From assembly GCA_046349085.1 (NCBI GenBank), contig JAXMDA010000002.1:441649-505648 (forward strand): 64,000 bases of DNA. The letters run 5' to 3'. This DNA is from JAJXWB01 sp046349085. GTDB lineage: Bacteria > Pseudomonadota > Alphaproteobacteria > Rhizobiales > Beijerinckiaceae. The notes under the pieces are model-generated. The model did not search any database. It was not told the origin of the DNA and saw only the letters and a program-made list of their open reading frames with translations. A program made the position numbers and the translations under genes. This document shows positions 8,619-16,537 of the stretch, piece after piece. Every line of letters begins with the position of its first letter. The first letter of the stretch is position 1.

Positions 8619-9116
8619 TCATTCCGGCACGCTTGCGGTCACGTGAAGCTGTCCGTTCTTGATCGTCGCCTCGTAATTCACGTCGCGCACGGATATGCCC
8701 CAGGACGTCATGAACACCATGCGCGCCCGGCACGAGGCCTTGTTGGTCTTGGGATCGAATTCAACGGTGGCCGCGTTCTCCAGCGTGAAGCGGCCGGTCT
8801 TCCAGGCGTCTTCCATTTCCTGGACGGCCGCTTTGGCGGCCACCTCGAGCTGCTTCTCGTCTTTCTGGTCGAGATTGCGCTCGCGAAGAATTCGGTCGAG
8901 CGCGGGAATGCTGCCGCGCTTCAGGAGCTCCTTCGAGACCTCGTTCGGATATTGCGCGCGCACCGCCGCGATGGCCTGCTCCTTGACGATCTCATTGTCG
9001 CAGGCCGCTTCGCCGCCGCAGCCCGCCAGCGCCATCGCCAGCGCGACGCCGAAGCCGGCAAGCGCCGCGCGACCAGACAAGCGGCGGCCAAACGACGCGC
9101 GAGCGGAAATCGACAT
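8619..9116 (-). CDS. hypothetical lipoprotein
   Basis: A 165-residue protein with an N-terminal positively charged region, a hydrophobic core and a lipobox LAGC (about residues 30-33), so it should be lipid-anchored in the envelope. The mature part has a charged helical section (RNLDQKDEKQLEVAAKAAVQEME) and a C-terminal beta-rich part, with extra cysteines at ACDN and SCRAR. No family is recognised with confidence. It is convergent with the M50 gene. The 45-bp junction is AT-rich and contains the near-palindrome GTATTGTAATAC (8601-8612). Confidence 0.7.
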   Translation of the reverse strand: MSISARASFGRRLSGRAALAGFGVALAMALAGCGGEAACDNEIVKEQAIAAVRAQYPNEVSKELLKRGSIPALDRILRERNLDQKDEKQLEVAAKAAVQEMEDAWKTGRFTLENAATVEFDPKTNKASCRARMVFMTSWGISVRDVNYEATIKNGQLHVTASVPE

Positions 9117-9270
9117 GGCGCGGAAGCAACTCCCCGGACAAGCAATCCTGAGGATTTAGCCGCCGCGCGCGCGCTCGGCAATCGCATGGCCCGCACGCGC
9201 GCCGGGCGATGGACATCCGCGCATGTTTCCATATCACTGGCGGCGACGTTTCCGCCCGCAAGGACACTCG

Positions 9271-9705
9271 ATGACCGCGCAGCACAAGCACCTTGGCCCC
9301 GACGAACTCACCGTCCTCCTGCGCAAGGAGTTTCCCCAGAGCTTCGCCTTCGACGGCGCGATGCTGATCGAGGAGGCCGTGCCGATGCGCGCGCGCGTGC
9401 GCCTGCCGTTCCACGACCGGCATCTGCGGCCGGGCGGCACGATCGCCGGCCCAGCCATGTTCGGCCTTGCCGACTGCGCGCTCTATATCGCCGTCCTGGC
9501 GACGATCGGCTGGGTCCCGATGGCGGTGACGACAAACCTGACCATCAATTTCATGGCCAAGCCGCAGCCCGGCGACATTGTCGGAGAATGTCGCCTGCTG
9601 AAGCTCGGCAAGAAGCTGGCGGTCGGGGAGGTCTACATTCATTCCGCCGGCCGCGACGACGCTGTCGCCCATGCGGTCGGGACCTATTCGATTCCGCCGC
9701 GATAG
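9271..9705 (+). CDS. PaaI-family (hotdog) thioesterase
   Basis: A 144-residue hotdog-fold protein. RPGGTIAGPAMFGLADCALYIA holds the active-site helix, where the HGG of classical PaaI is replaced by PGG and the aspartate of ADCA is retained. TNLTINFMAKPQPGDI is the conserved central strand. Members hydrolyse acyl-CoA thioesters; the substrate is unknown. The frame opens at 9223, but the ATG at 9271 has AAGGA 7 bases upstream and gives a normal family length. Confidence 0.83.
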   Translation: MTAQHKHLGPDELTVLLRKEFPQSFAFDGAMLIEEAVPMRARVRLPFHDRHLRPGGTIAGPAMFGLADCALYIAVLATIGWVPMAVTTNLTINFMAKPQPGDIVGECRLLKLGKKLAVGEVYIHSAGRDDAVAHAVGTYSIPPR

Positions 9706-9764
9706 GGCGCGCGCCGATCCTCTCCGCTATTTACGCGAGCCCTTCGCGGCGCTATCTCTCGAGG

Positions 9765-9839
9765 CGATGGGGATGGAGTTCCCCGACAACCGCCCGCAAG
9801 GGCTGATGACTCCTACCGCAACCAGAGAGCGGTAGGAGT
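9765..9839 (+). promoter_or_regulatory. fluoride riboswitch (crcB motif) with switching hairpin
   Basis: The layout matches the fluoride aptamer consensus. A first stem pairs GGGG (9769-9772) with CCCC (9781-9784) around loop ATGGAGTT; a second pairs GCCC (9792-9795) with GGGC (9800-9803) around GCAA; the signature TGATGACTCCTACC follows (9804-9817). GGAGT in the first loop can pair with ACTCC, as in the known pseudoknotted fold. ACTCCTACCGC (9809-9819) can instead pair over 11 perfect bp with GCGGTAGGAGT (9829-9839), which would break the aptamer. That is the likely switch. It lies directly upstream of crcB. Confidence 0.92.
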
Positions 9840-9850
9840 GCGCCATTCGC

Positions 9851-9878
9851 AGCCCGCCGCGCCCCGGCGGGCTTTTTT
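9851..9878 (+). terminator. Rho-independent terminator of the fluoride riboswitch
   Basis: AGCCCGCC (9851-9858) pairs with GGCGGGCT (9866-9873) and is followed by six T. It sits between the aptamer and crcB, so fluoride probably controls read-through into crcB. How the aptamer state reaches this stem is not obvious: the only competing pairing seen is a weak 4-bp match of CGCC (9841-9844) with GGCG (9866-9869). Confidence 0.85.
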
Positions 9879-9907
9879 GCGCGCCGGCTTCAGAGCAAGG
9901 AGCGCGC

Positions 9908-10339
9908 ATGCCGTTTAGCGCCTGTATCGCCGTCGTGACGGGCGGGGCCGTCGGGACCCTGGCCCGTTACGCCGTATCCGTCTGGGCTTTTCCGATCAGC
10001 CATCGTCTGCCCTGGGGAACCATCCTCATCAACGTGTCCGGTTCGTTCGTCATCGGCTTCTTCGGCACGCTGACGCTCGCCCACGGCCGGTTTCCGGTGT
10101 CCGAAAACCTTCGCCTGTTCGTGATGGTCGGCCTGTGCGGCGGATTCACGACCTTTTCGTCCTTCAGCCTTCAAACGCTGGATCTGCTTCGGTCCGGCGC
10201 GCTGATCCGCGCCGCGATCAATGTCGCCGCGTCTGTCGTCCTTTGCGTCGCCGCCGTCGCGGCCGGGCACCTGCTCGCCGCAAGGCTCAATGGCGGCGCG
10301 GTCCAGATCGCCCAGATCGCGATCGAGGAAGAAGGATGA
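9908..10339 (+). CDS. crcB: fluoride ion channel CrcB/FluC
   Basis: A 143-residue, four-helix membrane protein of the Fluc family, which works as an antiparallel dimer exporting fluoride. Conserved elements are GGAVGTLARY near the N-terminus, the GTILINVSGSF helix (39-47) and the phenylalanine-box helix GGFTTFSSFS (78-87). AAGGAG lies 5 bases before the ATG. The fluoride riboswitch and terminator immediately upstream give independent support for the assignment. Confidence 0.96.
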   Translation: MPFSACIAVVTGGAVGTLARYAVSVWAFPISHRLPWGTILINVSGSFVIGFFGTLTLAHGRFPVSENLRLFVMVGLCGGFTTFSSFSLQTLDLLRSGALIRAAINVAASVVLCVAAVAAGHLLAARLNGGAVQIAQIAIEEEG

Positions 10340-10430
10340 GGCCGGCCGCGCGCCATACGGCAAGCCGGTCAGGTATTTTATTACCGCATTGCTTCAGGGC
10401 ATATTTTTCTAGGCGACCGACGGCAATCCG

Positions 10431-10459
10431 TTGACGCGGGAGTCGCCTTCCCCTATAAG
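10431..10459 (+). promoter_or_regulatory. sigma-70-type promoter of rplM-rpsI
   Basis: TTGACG at 10431-10436 and TATAAG at 10454-10459 are separated by exactly 17 bases, about 80 bp before the rplM start. This is a near-consensus housekeeping promoter, as expected for ribosomal protein genes. Confidence 0.75.
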
Positions 10460-10540
10460 CCCGCCATCCGGACCGGCGCAGGTTTCCCAAAACCCGGCGC
10501 CGGTTCGTTCCGTTTCGCGGCGACCAAAGGAACTCACCGC

Positions 10541-11011
10541 ATGTTTGGCAAGACCTATTCGGCCAAGCCCGCCGATATCGAAAAGAAGTGGCTGCTGATT
10601 GACGCCAAGGGGCTCGTCGTCGGCCGCCTCGCCTCGCTGATCGCGATGCGCCTGCGCGGCAAGCACAAGGCGACCTTCACCCCCCACATGGACGACGGCG
10701 ACAATGTCATCGTCATCAACGCCGACAAGGTGGTGCTGACCGGCCGCAAGCGCGAGCAGAAGGTCTATTACCATCACACCGGCTATCCCGGCGGCATCAA
10801 GGAACGCACGGCCAAGTTCATCCTGGACGGCCGCTTCCCGGAGCGCGTTCTCGAAAAGGCCGTGGAGCGCATGCTTCCGCGCGGACCGCTCGGCCGCAAG
10901 CAGCTCGGCAACCTGCGCGTCTACAAGGGCGCGGAGCATCCGCACGCCGCCCAGAACCCGGTGACCGTCGACGTCGCCGCCATGAACTCCAAGAACGCCC
11001 GGAGCGCCTGA
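10541..11011 (+). CDS. rplM: 50S ribosomal protein L13
   Basis: A 156-residue L13 of normal length. Hallmarks are KKWLLIDAKGLVVGRLAS near the N-terminus, RGKHKATFTPHMDDGD, YYHHTGYPGG and MLPRGPLGRKQL, with YKGAEHPHAAQ near the end. It is an early-assembling 23S rRNA-binding protein of the large subunit. AAAGGAA precedes the ATG. It ends 2 bp before rpsI, the universal bacterial pairing. Confidence 0.98.
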   Translation: MFGKTYSAKPADIEKKWLLIDAKGLVVGRLASLIAMRLRGKHKATFTPHMDDGDNVIVINADKVVLTGRKREQKVYYHHTGYPGGIKERTAKFILDGRFPERVLEKAVERMLPRGPLGRKQLGNLRVYKGAEHPHAAQNPVTVDVAAMNSKNARSA

Positions 11012-11013
11012 TA

Positions 11014-11487
11014 ATGGCCGAGACGCTTTCCTCCCTGTCCGATCTCAAGGCCCCCGGCGTCCAGCCCGAGGCCCCCGTCTACGAGAAGAAGGTCGACAAG
11101 CTCGGCCGCGCCTACGCCACCGGCAAGCGCAAGGACGCCGTCGCCCGCGTGTGGATCAAGCCGGGCTCCGGCAAGACCGTCGTCAACGGCCGCGAACTCG
11201 ACGTCTATTTCGCCCGTCCGGTGCTGCGCATGATCATCGCCCAGCCGCTGGTCGTCGCCAATCGCGTCGGCCAGTACGACCTCATGGTCTCGGTCGCCGG
11301 CGGCGGCCTGTCGGGCCAGGCGGGCGCCGTGCGTCACGGCCTGTCCAAGGCGCTGACCAATTTCGAGCCGGAGCTGCGCTCCGTGCTCAAGAAGGAAGGC
11401 TTCCTCACCCGCGACAGCCGCGTGGTCGAGCGCAAGAAGTACGGCAAGCGCAAGGCTCGTCGCTCCTTCCAGTTCTCGAAGCGCTAA
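11014..11487 (+). CDS. rpsI: 30S ribosomal protein S9
   Basis: A 157-residue S9, longer than the ~130-residue Escherichia coli protein because of an N-terminal extension of about 25 residues that is common in alphaproteobacteria. Conserved features are GRAYATGKRKDAVARVW, GGGLSGQAGAVRHG and the C-terminal KKYGKRKARRSFQFSKR, whose basic tail reaches the P-site tRNA. It is co-transcribed with rplM and followed by a strong terminator. Confidence 0.98.
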   Translation: MAETLSSLSDLKAPGVQPEAPVYEKKVDKLGRAYATGKRKDAVARVWIKPGSGKTVVNGRELDVYFARPVLRMIIAQPLVVANRVGQYDLMVSVAGGGLSGQAGAVRHGLSKALTNFEPELRSVLKKEGFLTRDSRVVERKKYGKRKARRSFQFSKR

Positions 11488-11511
11488 GCGTCTCGCGACA
11501 TCAGGACAATC

Positions 11512-11537
11512 AAGGGCGGTCTTCGGGCCGCCCTTTT
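11512..11537 (+). terminator. Rho-independent terminator after rpsI
   Basis: AAGGGCGG (11512-11519) pairs with CCGCCCTT (11528-11535) around a loop containing TTCGG, ending in four T. It lies 25 bp after the rpsI stop. Confidence 0.9.
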
Positions 11538-11888
11538 CATTTGGTCGCCGCGCCGGCGCAGGAGCGTCTCGGCGCCGCCGCATCGCAATCGGGTCGCGCC
11601 GAAATAAAATTGTGGTTGCCGATCTCTTGTCGCGCCGACGCGGCCCAACCGCCGCGGCAGGCGACGCCATGGGACGGCGGCGCGAAAAAACCGACGATGC
11701 AACAAGACGATGACGGGGCAGGTCGCGTCGGATCGCGCCGCATTTCTCATGCGTCGGGGCAAGTCCTCCCGTCGGCGCGGCGGCGTGGTTAACATTCGGA
11801 AGGACTGAACGCCGCGACCATTTACCCTTCTTCAGAGGTTCGCGTGCAGATTGTTTGCATTCGAAATTCTGCGAACGAGGGTGCGCAA

Positions 11889-12053
11889 ATGACGACGAGG
11901 TTTTCGCTCTTCCTGAAAGACGAGAGTGGCGCGACGGCGATCGAATACAGCCTGATCGCGGCGCTCATCGGCGTCGCGGTGATTGCGGCGGTGAAGAGCC
12001 TCGGCCTGACGGTCTCGGCGCGTTTCAGCAAGATCACCGCAAATCTGACCTGA
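11889..12053 (+). CDS. Flp/Fap family type IVb pilin
   Basis: A 54-residue Flp prepilin. After a short charged leader comes ESGATAIEYSLIAALIGVAVI: prepilin peptidase should cut after G14, leaving A15 with the glutamate at +5 and tyrosine at +6, the Flp signature. The hydrophobic helix drives assembly of Tad pili. The frame opens at 11844, but the ATG at 11889 has GAGGG 7 bases upstream and the usual short leader. No other tad/cpa genes are in the window, so it is an orphan pilin here. Confidence 0.88.
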   Translation: MTTRFSLFLKDESGATAIEYSLIAALIGVAVIAAVKSLGLTVSARFSKITANLT

Positions 12054-12213
12054 TCCGCCGCAGCCCGCGACGCCACTACGTCGGCGCGTAGCGAACGGGC
12101 GCGGGAACGGCCTGGGATGCACGATCCGACGGGCGCCGTTGACCGGCGCCCGCGACACGCGTGCGCGATCCGTCTATAAGGCCCCGAACCAATCCGCGCG
12201 TTCAGGGCGTGAC

Positions 12214-13128
12214 ATGACCGCAAGAATCTTCATCGACGGCGAGGCCGGCACGACCGGTCTCGAAATCCGGGAAAAGCTCGGGCCGCACAAGGGCGTCGAA
12301 CTCGTTTCGATAGATCCCGAGCGGCGCAAGGACGCGGGCGCCAAGACCGAGCTTCTGGCTTCCGTCGACCTCGCCATTCTCTGTCTGCCGGACGAAGCCG
12401 CGCGCGAAACGGCCGCCATCGTCGAGAGCCTCGGCGCCGACGGCCCGCGCCTGCTCGACGCCTCCACCGCGCACCGCGTCGCCGACGGCTGGACCTACGG
12501 CTTCCCCGAACTGACCGTCGGGCAGGGCGATGCGATCAAGCGCGCGCGCAGGGTGTCCAACCCCGGCTGCTACGCCACCGGCGCCATCGCGTTGCTGCGG
12601 CCGCTGGTCGACGCCGGCCTGATCCCGGCAAACTGGCCGCTGACCATCAACGCGGTCTCCGGCTATTCCGGCGGCGGACGGCAGATGATCGAAGCCTACG
12701 AGACGCACAAGGCCCCGCTGTTCGAGACCTACGGGCTCGGGCTCGAGCACAAGCACGTTCCGGAGATCGTCAAATGGTCGGCGCTGACGGCGCGGCCGCT
12801 GTTCGTTCCTTCGGTCGGCAATTTCCGGCAGGGCATGCTGGTCAGCGCGCCGCTGCAACTCGACGCGCTGCCCGGCAAGCCCAAGGCCGCCGACCTGGAG
12901 GCGGCGCTGGCGAAGCATTACGCCGGCCAGCGCTACGTGCGCGTCGTGCGCCCCGACGAGTCCGGGCGGCTCGACGCGCTCGCCCTCAACGGCACGAACG
13001 ATCTGGAGCTGATGGTCTACGGCAACGAGAACCGGCGCCAGGCCGCGCTGATCGCGCGCCTCGACAACCTCGGCAAGGGCGCGTCGGGCGCGGCGGTGCA
13101 GAACGTCGAGCTGATGCTGGGGCTATAG
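12214..13128 (+). CDS. argC: N-acetyl-gamma-glutamyl-phosphate reductase (type 2)
   Basis: A 304-residue arginine-biosynthesis enzyme that reduces N-acetylglutamyl phosphate to the semialdehyde. The nucleotide loop is FIDGEAGTTG at the N-terminus, and the catalytic cysteine is C119 in SNPGCYATGA. Length and the short N-terminus mark the type 2 (shorter) family of proteobacteria. The frame opens at 12139, but the ATG at 12214 gives the family N-terminus (MTARIFIDG). An 18-base palindrome covers its stop codon. Confidence 0.95.
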   Translation: MTARIFIDGEAGTTGLEIREKLGPHKGVELVSIDPERRKDAGAKTELLASVDLAILCLPDEAARETAAIVESLGADGPRLLDASTAHRVADGWTYGFPELTVGQGDAIKRARRVSNPGCYATGAIALLRPLVDAGLIPANWPLTINAVSGYSGGGRQMIEAYETHKAPLFETYGLGLEHKHVPEIVKWSALTARPLFVPSVGNFRQGMLVSAPLQLDALPGKPKAADLEAALAKHYAGQRYVRVVRPDESGRLDALALNGTNDLELMVYGNENRRQAALIARLDNLGKGASGAAVQNVELMLGL

Positions 13129-13134
13129 CCCCAG
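13117..13134. repeat. 18-bp perfect palindrome over the argC stop codon
   Basis: CTGGGGCTATAGCCCCAG at 13117-13134 is perfectly self-complementary and includes the argC TAG. It lies in the convergent junction with the FAH-family gene (stop at 13139). With no loop and no T-run it is not a classical terminator, but as RNA it could form a short end hairpin in either transcript. Confidence 0.6.
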
Positions 13135-13138
13135 GGGC

Positions 13139-13987
13139 TCACTCCCACGCCACCACGCGGCAGGCCTGCTCGCCGAGCTTTTCGATGCCGAGGCTCATCG
13201 TGTCGCCGGCCTTCAGGAACACCGGCGGCTTCTTGCCGGCGCCGACGCCGGGCGGGGTGCCCGTGACGATCACGTCGCCGACGTCCAGCGTCATGAAATG
13301 TGAAATATAGGAGACGATCTTCTTCACGTTGAAGATCATCGTCTTGGTAGAGCCCGACTGCATGCGCGCGCCGTTGACGTCGAGCCACATGCCGAGCGCC
13401 TGCACGTCGCCGACTTCGTCGGGTGTGACCAGCCACGGCCCCAGCGGACCGAAGGTCGGCGCGCTCTTGCCCTTCATCCAGTTGCCGCCACGCTCCAACT
13501 GGAATTCGCGCTCCGAGACGTCGTTGGCCAGACAGAAGCCCGCGATGTGATCCATCGCCTCGTCCTCGCCGATGTAGGACGCGCGCTTGCCGATGACGAT
13601 GCCGAGCTCGACTTCCCAGTCCGTCTTCTTCGAACCCTTGGGGATCACGACGTCGTCGTTGGGACCGACGATGCAGTTCGGCGCCTTGTTGAACAGGATC
13701 GGTTCGCTGGGAATCGGCATGTTCGATTCGGCGGCGTGGTCCGCATAGTTCAGGCCGACGGCGATGAAATTGCCGGGCCGCCCGACGCAGGCGCCGATGC
13801 GCGGCGAGCCGGACACCGCCTTCAATTCGTCCTTCTTCAGCGCCTTGGCGACCTTCTTGATGTGCTTGTGCGAAAGCTCCTCGCCCGCCCAGTCGCAGAC
13901 GATGTCCGAACAGTCGCGCAGCTTGCCCTTGGCGTCGATCACGCCGGGCTTTTCTTTTCCGGCCTTGCCGTAACGGACGAGTTTCAT
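13139..13987 (-). CDS. fumarylacetoacetate hydrolase (FAH) family protein
   Basis: A 282-residue FAH-fold enzyme. GLNYADHA (79-86) and the metal ligands E125 and E127 in DWEVELGIVIG, plus D156 in CLANDVSER, are in place. TGTPPGVG with the late KPPVFLKAGD completes the active site. The family includes 2-hydroxyhepta-2,4-diene-1,7-dioate isomerases, acylpyruvases and oxaloacetate decarboxylases; the substrate is not readable. The start at 13987 follows AGGAG 9 bases upstream, though the frame runs to 14023. It stands alone, convergent with argC. Confidence 0.88.
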   Translation of the reverse strand: MKLVRYGKAGKEKPGVIDAKGKLRDCSDIVCDWAGEELSHKHIKKVAKALKKDELKAVSGSPRIGACVGRPGNFIAVGLNYADHAAESNMPIPSEPILFNKAPNCIVGPNDDVVIPKGSKKTDWEVELGIVIGKRASYIGEDEAMDHIAGFCLANDVSEREFQLERGGNWMKGKSAPTFGPLGPWLVTPDEVGDVQALGMWLDVNGARMQSGSTKTMIFNVKKIVSYISHFMTLDVGDVIVTGTPPGVGAGKKPPVFLKAGDTMSLGIEKLGEQACRVVAWE

Positions 13988-14092
13988 CGACGCCTGCTCC
14001 TGTTTGCGCTGTTGCGCTGACATGCTTGTAAAATCATCATGCGGCTTCGCCGTGTCATGAGCAAGCGCGCCGCACTACCGGGGACAGCGTCA

Positions 14093-14476
14093 ATGATCCG
14101 ATCCGCCGTCATGGTTACAGCGCTTCTCGCGCTTGGTCCGCAATCGCTCCAGGCCGCCGAGCGTTTCGAAGGCGCATGGGCGCGAACGGCGCGGGAATGC
14201 CGCGACAGGGAGGGGCCGGGCTCGGGCGTGCTCATCAATCTCGCCGGCCGGGAGAACGGGCGGGCGGCGCCGCTCTTCGACCAGTACGAACATCATTGCC
14301 GCGTCGAGAAGGTCGATCGAGCCGGCGCAAGCGCGAAACTGTCGTTGCTTTGCTACGAATTCTGGGAGGATTACACGGCGAACAGGAACGGCCGGCGCGA
14401 GAGCGCGACGCTGACGCCGCTCGGCAAGAACAGGCTGAAGATCGACGGCAAGACCTACGCCCGCTGCGCCAACTGA
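14093..14476 (+). CDS. hypothetical exported protein
   Basis: A 127-residue protein with a signal peptide (MIRSAVMVTALLALG, cleavage near LQAA-E). The mature part begins RFEGAWARTARECRDREGPG and has four cysteines, probably paired after export; it also contains a YEHHCRVEKVD strand. This looks like a small periplasmic beta-sandwich, but no family is named. Start codons at 14039 and 14057 are possible; 14093 is chosen because it begins the signal peptide directly. Its end overlaps the end of the LysR gene by 22 bp, tail to tail. Confidence 0.65.
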   Translation: MIRSAVMVTALLALGPQSLQAAERFEGAWARTARECRDREGPGSGVLINLAGRENGRAAPLFDQYEHHCRVEKVDRAGASAKLSLLCYEFWEDYTANRNGRRESATLTPLGKNRLKIDGKTYARCAN

Positions 14477-15465
14477 CGCCTCGTCCCTCGCGGCGCGCGA
14501 GCCTCGGCGCCCGGCGCGGGCCGCGTACATTGGGAAACGCAGGCGTCCCAGCGCATCGCCTCCGCCTCCGACTTCGCCCAGTCGCGAAAGGCGCGCACGG
14601 CCGGCCGGTCCTGGAGGCGCTTGGGATAGACGACGCAATAGACGCGCCCGGACGGCATCTTCAGGTCGAACGGCATGACCAGCCGTCCCGTGCGCAACTC
14701 GTCGTAAGCCAGCACATCCGAGGCGAGAAGCACGCCCGCGCCTTCGACCGTGGCGTCGAGCGCATGGTCGGAGCTTGAAAACCGGAGGCCGCGCGAGGCG
14801 TCGACATCGGCGACGCCGGCGCGCGCGAACCATTCGGCCCAGCCGATGGTCTTCGTCCAGGTCGACAGGGAATCGTCGTGGATCAAGGGCGCCGCGCGCA
14901 GCGCTTCCGGCGTCTCGAACGCGCCGAGGCGTTCGATCAGCTTCGGGCTGCACACCGGCGTGTAGGACGCCTCGAACATGCGCTCGTACACGAGGTCCGG
15001 CTGGGCGACGAAATCATTCGCGAGGTTGCGCAAGGCGACATGCACGCCGTCGGTGCGGAAATTGGCAAGGGCGCCGGTGGAGGCGATGCGCGTGTCGATC
15101 TCGGGATGCGCTGCGGCGAAGCGATAGAGGCGGGGCGCCAGCCATTTGGCCGTGAAGCCGGGCAGGGCGCTGACCACGAGCATCCGGTCGCGATCGGCCT
15201 CGCCGAGCGCGTCGACAGCCTCTCGCATGTGCAGGAAGGCCGTGCGCAAGCCGGGATAGAGACGGGCGCCGGCCCCGGTGAGCGCGATCGAACGCACGCC
15301 GCGCTCGAACAATTCGAGGCCGAGCAAGGCTTCCAGCCCGCGAATCTGATGGCTGAGCGCGCCGGCGGTGACGTTCAGCTCCTCGGCCGCCTTGGCCATG
15401 CTGAGATGGCGCGCGGCCGCCTCGAAGGCGCGCAGCGCGTTCAGGGGAGGCAGGGGCCTGCTCAA
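14455..15465 (-). CDS. LysR-family regulator, GcvA-like
   Basis: A 336-residue LysR protein. The N-terminal winged helix begins PLPPLNALRAFEAAARHLSMAKAAEELNVT, with ALSHQIRGLEALLG as recognition helix, which is characteristic of the GcvA subgroup. The co-inducer domain follows (about 90-300). The C-terminal ~30 residues are basic and poorly conserved. The start is either a TTG at 15489 or the TTG at 15465; the latter gives the normal GcvA N-terminus. It is divergent from the small gene at 15605 across 140 bp, the usual place for a LysR operator. Confidence 0.85.
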   Translation of the reverse strand: MSRPLPPLNALRAFEAAARHLSMAKAAEELNVTAGALSHQIRGLEALLGLELFERGVRSIALTGAGARLYPGLRTAFLHMREAVDALGEADRDRMLVVSALPGFTAKWLAPRLYRFAAAHPEIDTRIASTGALANFRTDGVHVALRNLANDFVAQPDLVYERMFEASYTPVCSPKLIERLGAFETPEALRAAPLIHDDSLSTWTKTIGWAEWFARAGVADVDASRGLRFSSSDHALDATVEGAGVLLASDVLAYDELRTGRLVMPFDLKMPSGRVYCVVYPKRLQDRPAVRAFRDWAKSEAEAMRWDACVSQCTRPAPGAEARAPRGTRRQLAQRA

Positions 15466-15604
15466 AACCGTCTCACGAGAAAATCTCAACCGTCGGCTGA
15501 AACATCATCCTTTGTCACCAGCCATAATAGCGCCCATCTTGATCCGAGAAAGCGCCGACAGCGAAAATATCTCGCGCGTTCGGCGAGGACTTCAGGAGGC
15601 CGTC

Positions 15605-15847
15605 ATGGCTTATGTATGCGACGCCGACCAGATCGTTCTTGCAAAGCCGGCAGCGCCGCCCCGGGCGGGCGTTGTGGCGGCCCTCGCCGCCCTGCCGCGC
15701 CGCGCGGTAGACTGGATTTCCGCCTGGAACGAGGCGGCGGACGAGGCCGCCGTCGCCCGCGACGTCTATGGACCCTGCGGAGGCAAGCTGACCGACGGGC
15801 TGGAGCGCGAAATGATGCGCCGCCTGCTGAAGACCGACTGGACCTGA
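15605..15847 (+). CDS. hypothetical 80-residue protein
   Basis: Not recognised. Supported by a strong ribosome site (AGGAGG, 6 bases before the ATG) and by its position divergent from the LysR gene. The protein has an N-terminal MAYVCDADQIV, a proline/alanine linker, and a C-terminal charged helix KLTDGLEREMMRRLLKTDW. There is no signal peptide or membrane segment. The frame runs open from 15368 through the LysR gene, but that part is shadow. Confidence 0.6.
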   Translation: MAYVCDADQIVLAKPAAPPRAGVVAALAALPRRAVDWISAWNEAADEAAVARDVYGPCGGKLTDGLEREMMRRLLKTDWT

Positions 15848-15888
15848 TCGCGCGGCGCGACGGTCGGGACCGTCGCGCCGCCGCTCCG

Positions 15889-16422
15889 TTAACGGCAACG
15901 CCGGATCTTCTTGATCACCACGCGGTGACGGAAATACTTGCGCACGATCACCGTGCGGCAGCGCGGGCCGGCCACGTAGACGCCATAGCCGCGACGATGC
16001 CCGCGCCAGCCGCGCCTCTCGCCGCGAACCACGACGCCGACGCGATCCCGGCCGCCGCGCCGGAATTCGCCGCGGTCGCGATCGCCATCGCCGCGCATAC
16101 GCATCCCGGATCTCTCGCCGCCGCCACGCTCGCGCATTTCGCCGCGCATGCCCCCGCCGCCGCCTTCGCGCATTCCGCCGCCGCCACGATCCTGGGACTG
16201 GGCGCCGCGATTCATGTCGCCGCCGCCGCCACGCTGGCCAGCTCCGGCGCCGCCGCCGCCGGGCGTGGACTGTCGCGCGGCGCCCCCGCCGGATTCTCCG
16301 CCGCCGCCGCCCTGTTGCTGTTGCATCGCCTGCGCCAGTTGCTGGGGCGTCGCTTGCGCCACCGGATAGGCGACGGATGAAATCAGCAGCGCCGCCGCCG
16401 CAACGAGAGATTTGGTTGTCAT
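15889..16422 (-). CDS. secreted Gly/Arg-rich protein
   Basis: A 177-residue protein: signal peptide (MTTKSLVAAAALLISSVAYPVAQA), a glutamine run (QQLAQAMQQQQ), about 90 residues dominated by glycine with RGGGGD/MREGGGGGM-type repeats, and a basic C-terminus (RKYFRHRVVIKKIRRCR). Low complexity prevents family assignment. RGG-like tracts often bind nucleic acids or polyanions, but after export a cell-surface role is more likely; this is inference. AGGAG is 10 bases upstream of the chosen ATG at 16422. Confidence 0.65.
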   Translation of the reverse strand: MTTKSLVAAAALLISSVAYPVAQATPQQLAQAMQQQQGGGGGESGGGAARQSTPGGGGAGAGQRGGGGDMNRGAQSQDRGGGGMREGGGGGMRGEMRERGGGERSGMRMRGDGDRDRGEFRRGGRDRVGVVVRGERRGWRGHRRGYGVYVAGPRCRTVIVRKYFRHRVVIKKIRRCR

Positions 16423-16537
16423 AGGGGCAGTCTCCTCTTGCATGTTGGAGCCACAGGCTCCGGCTGCCCCGGAGGAGAACGGGGCCGCTCCGCGATGGTT
16501 CCGGACGCGCATGTCGCGCGCCCGGATCGCCGGCTGC

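Noticed and set aside
12139..12180. TTGACC (12139-12144) and TATAAG (12175-12180) upstream of argC as a promoter
   Set aside because: The spacing is 30 bases, far from the 16-18 expected; TATAAG alone is too weak.
16140..16330. Dense GCCGCC/GGCGGC repetition suggesting a tandem repeat or CRISPR
   Set aside because: It is the codon pattern of the glycine-rich tract of the secreted protein at 15889-16422, without regular spacers.
14878..16380. 500-codon plus-strand open frame across the LysR and Gly-rich genes
   Set aside because: It spans two supported minus-strand genes and an intergenic region and changes composition along its length; no plausible protein.
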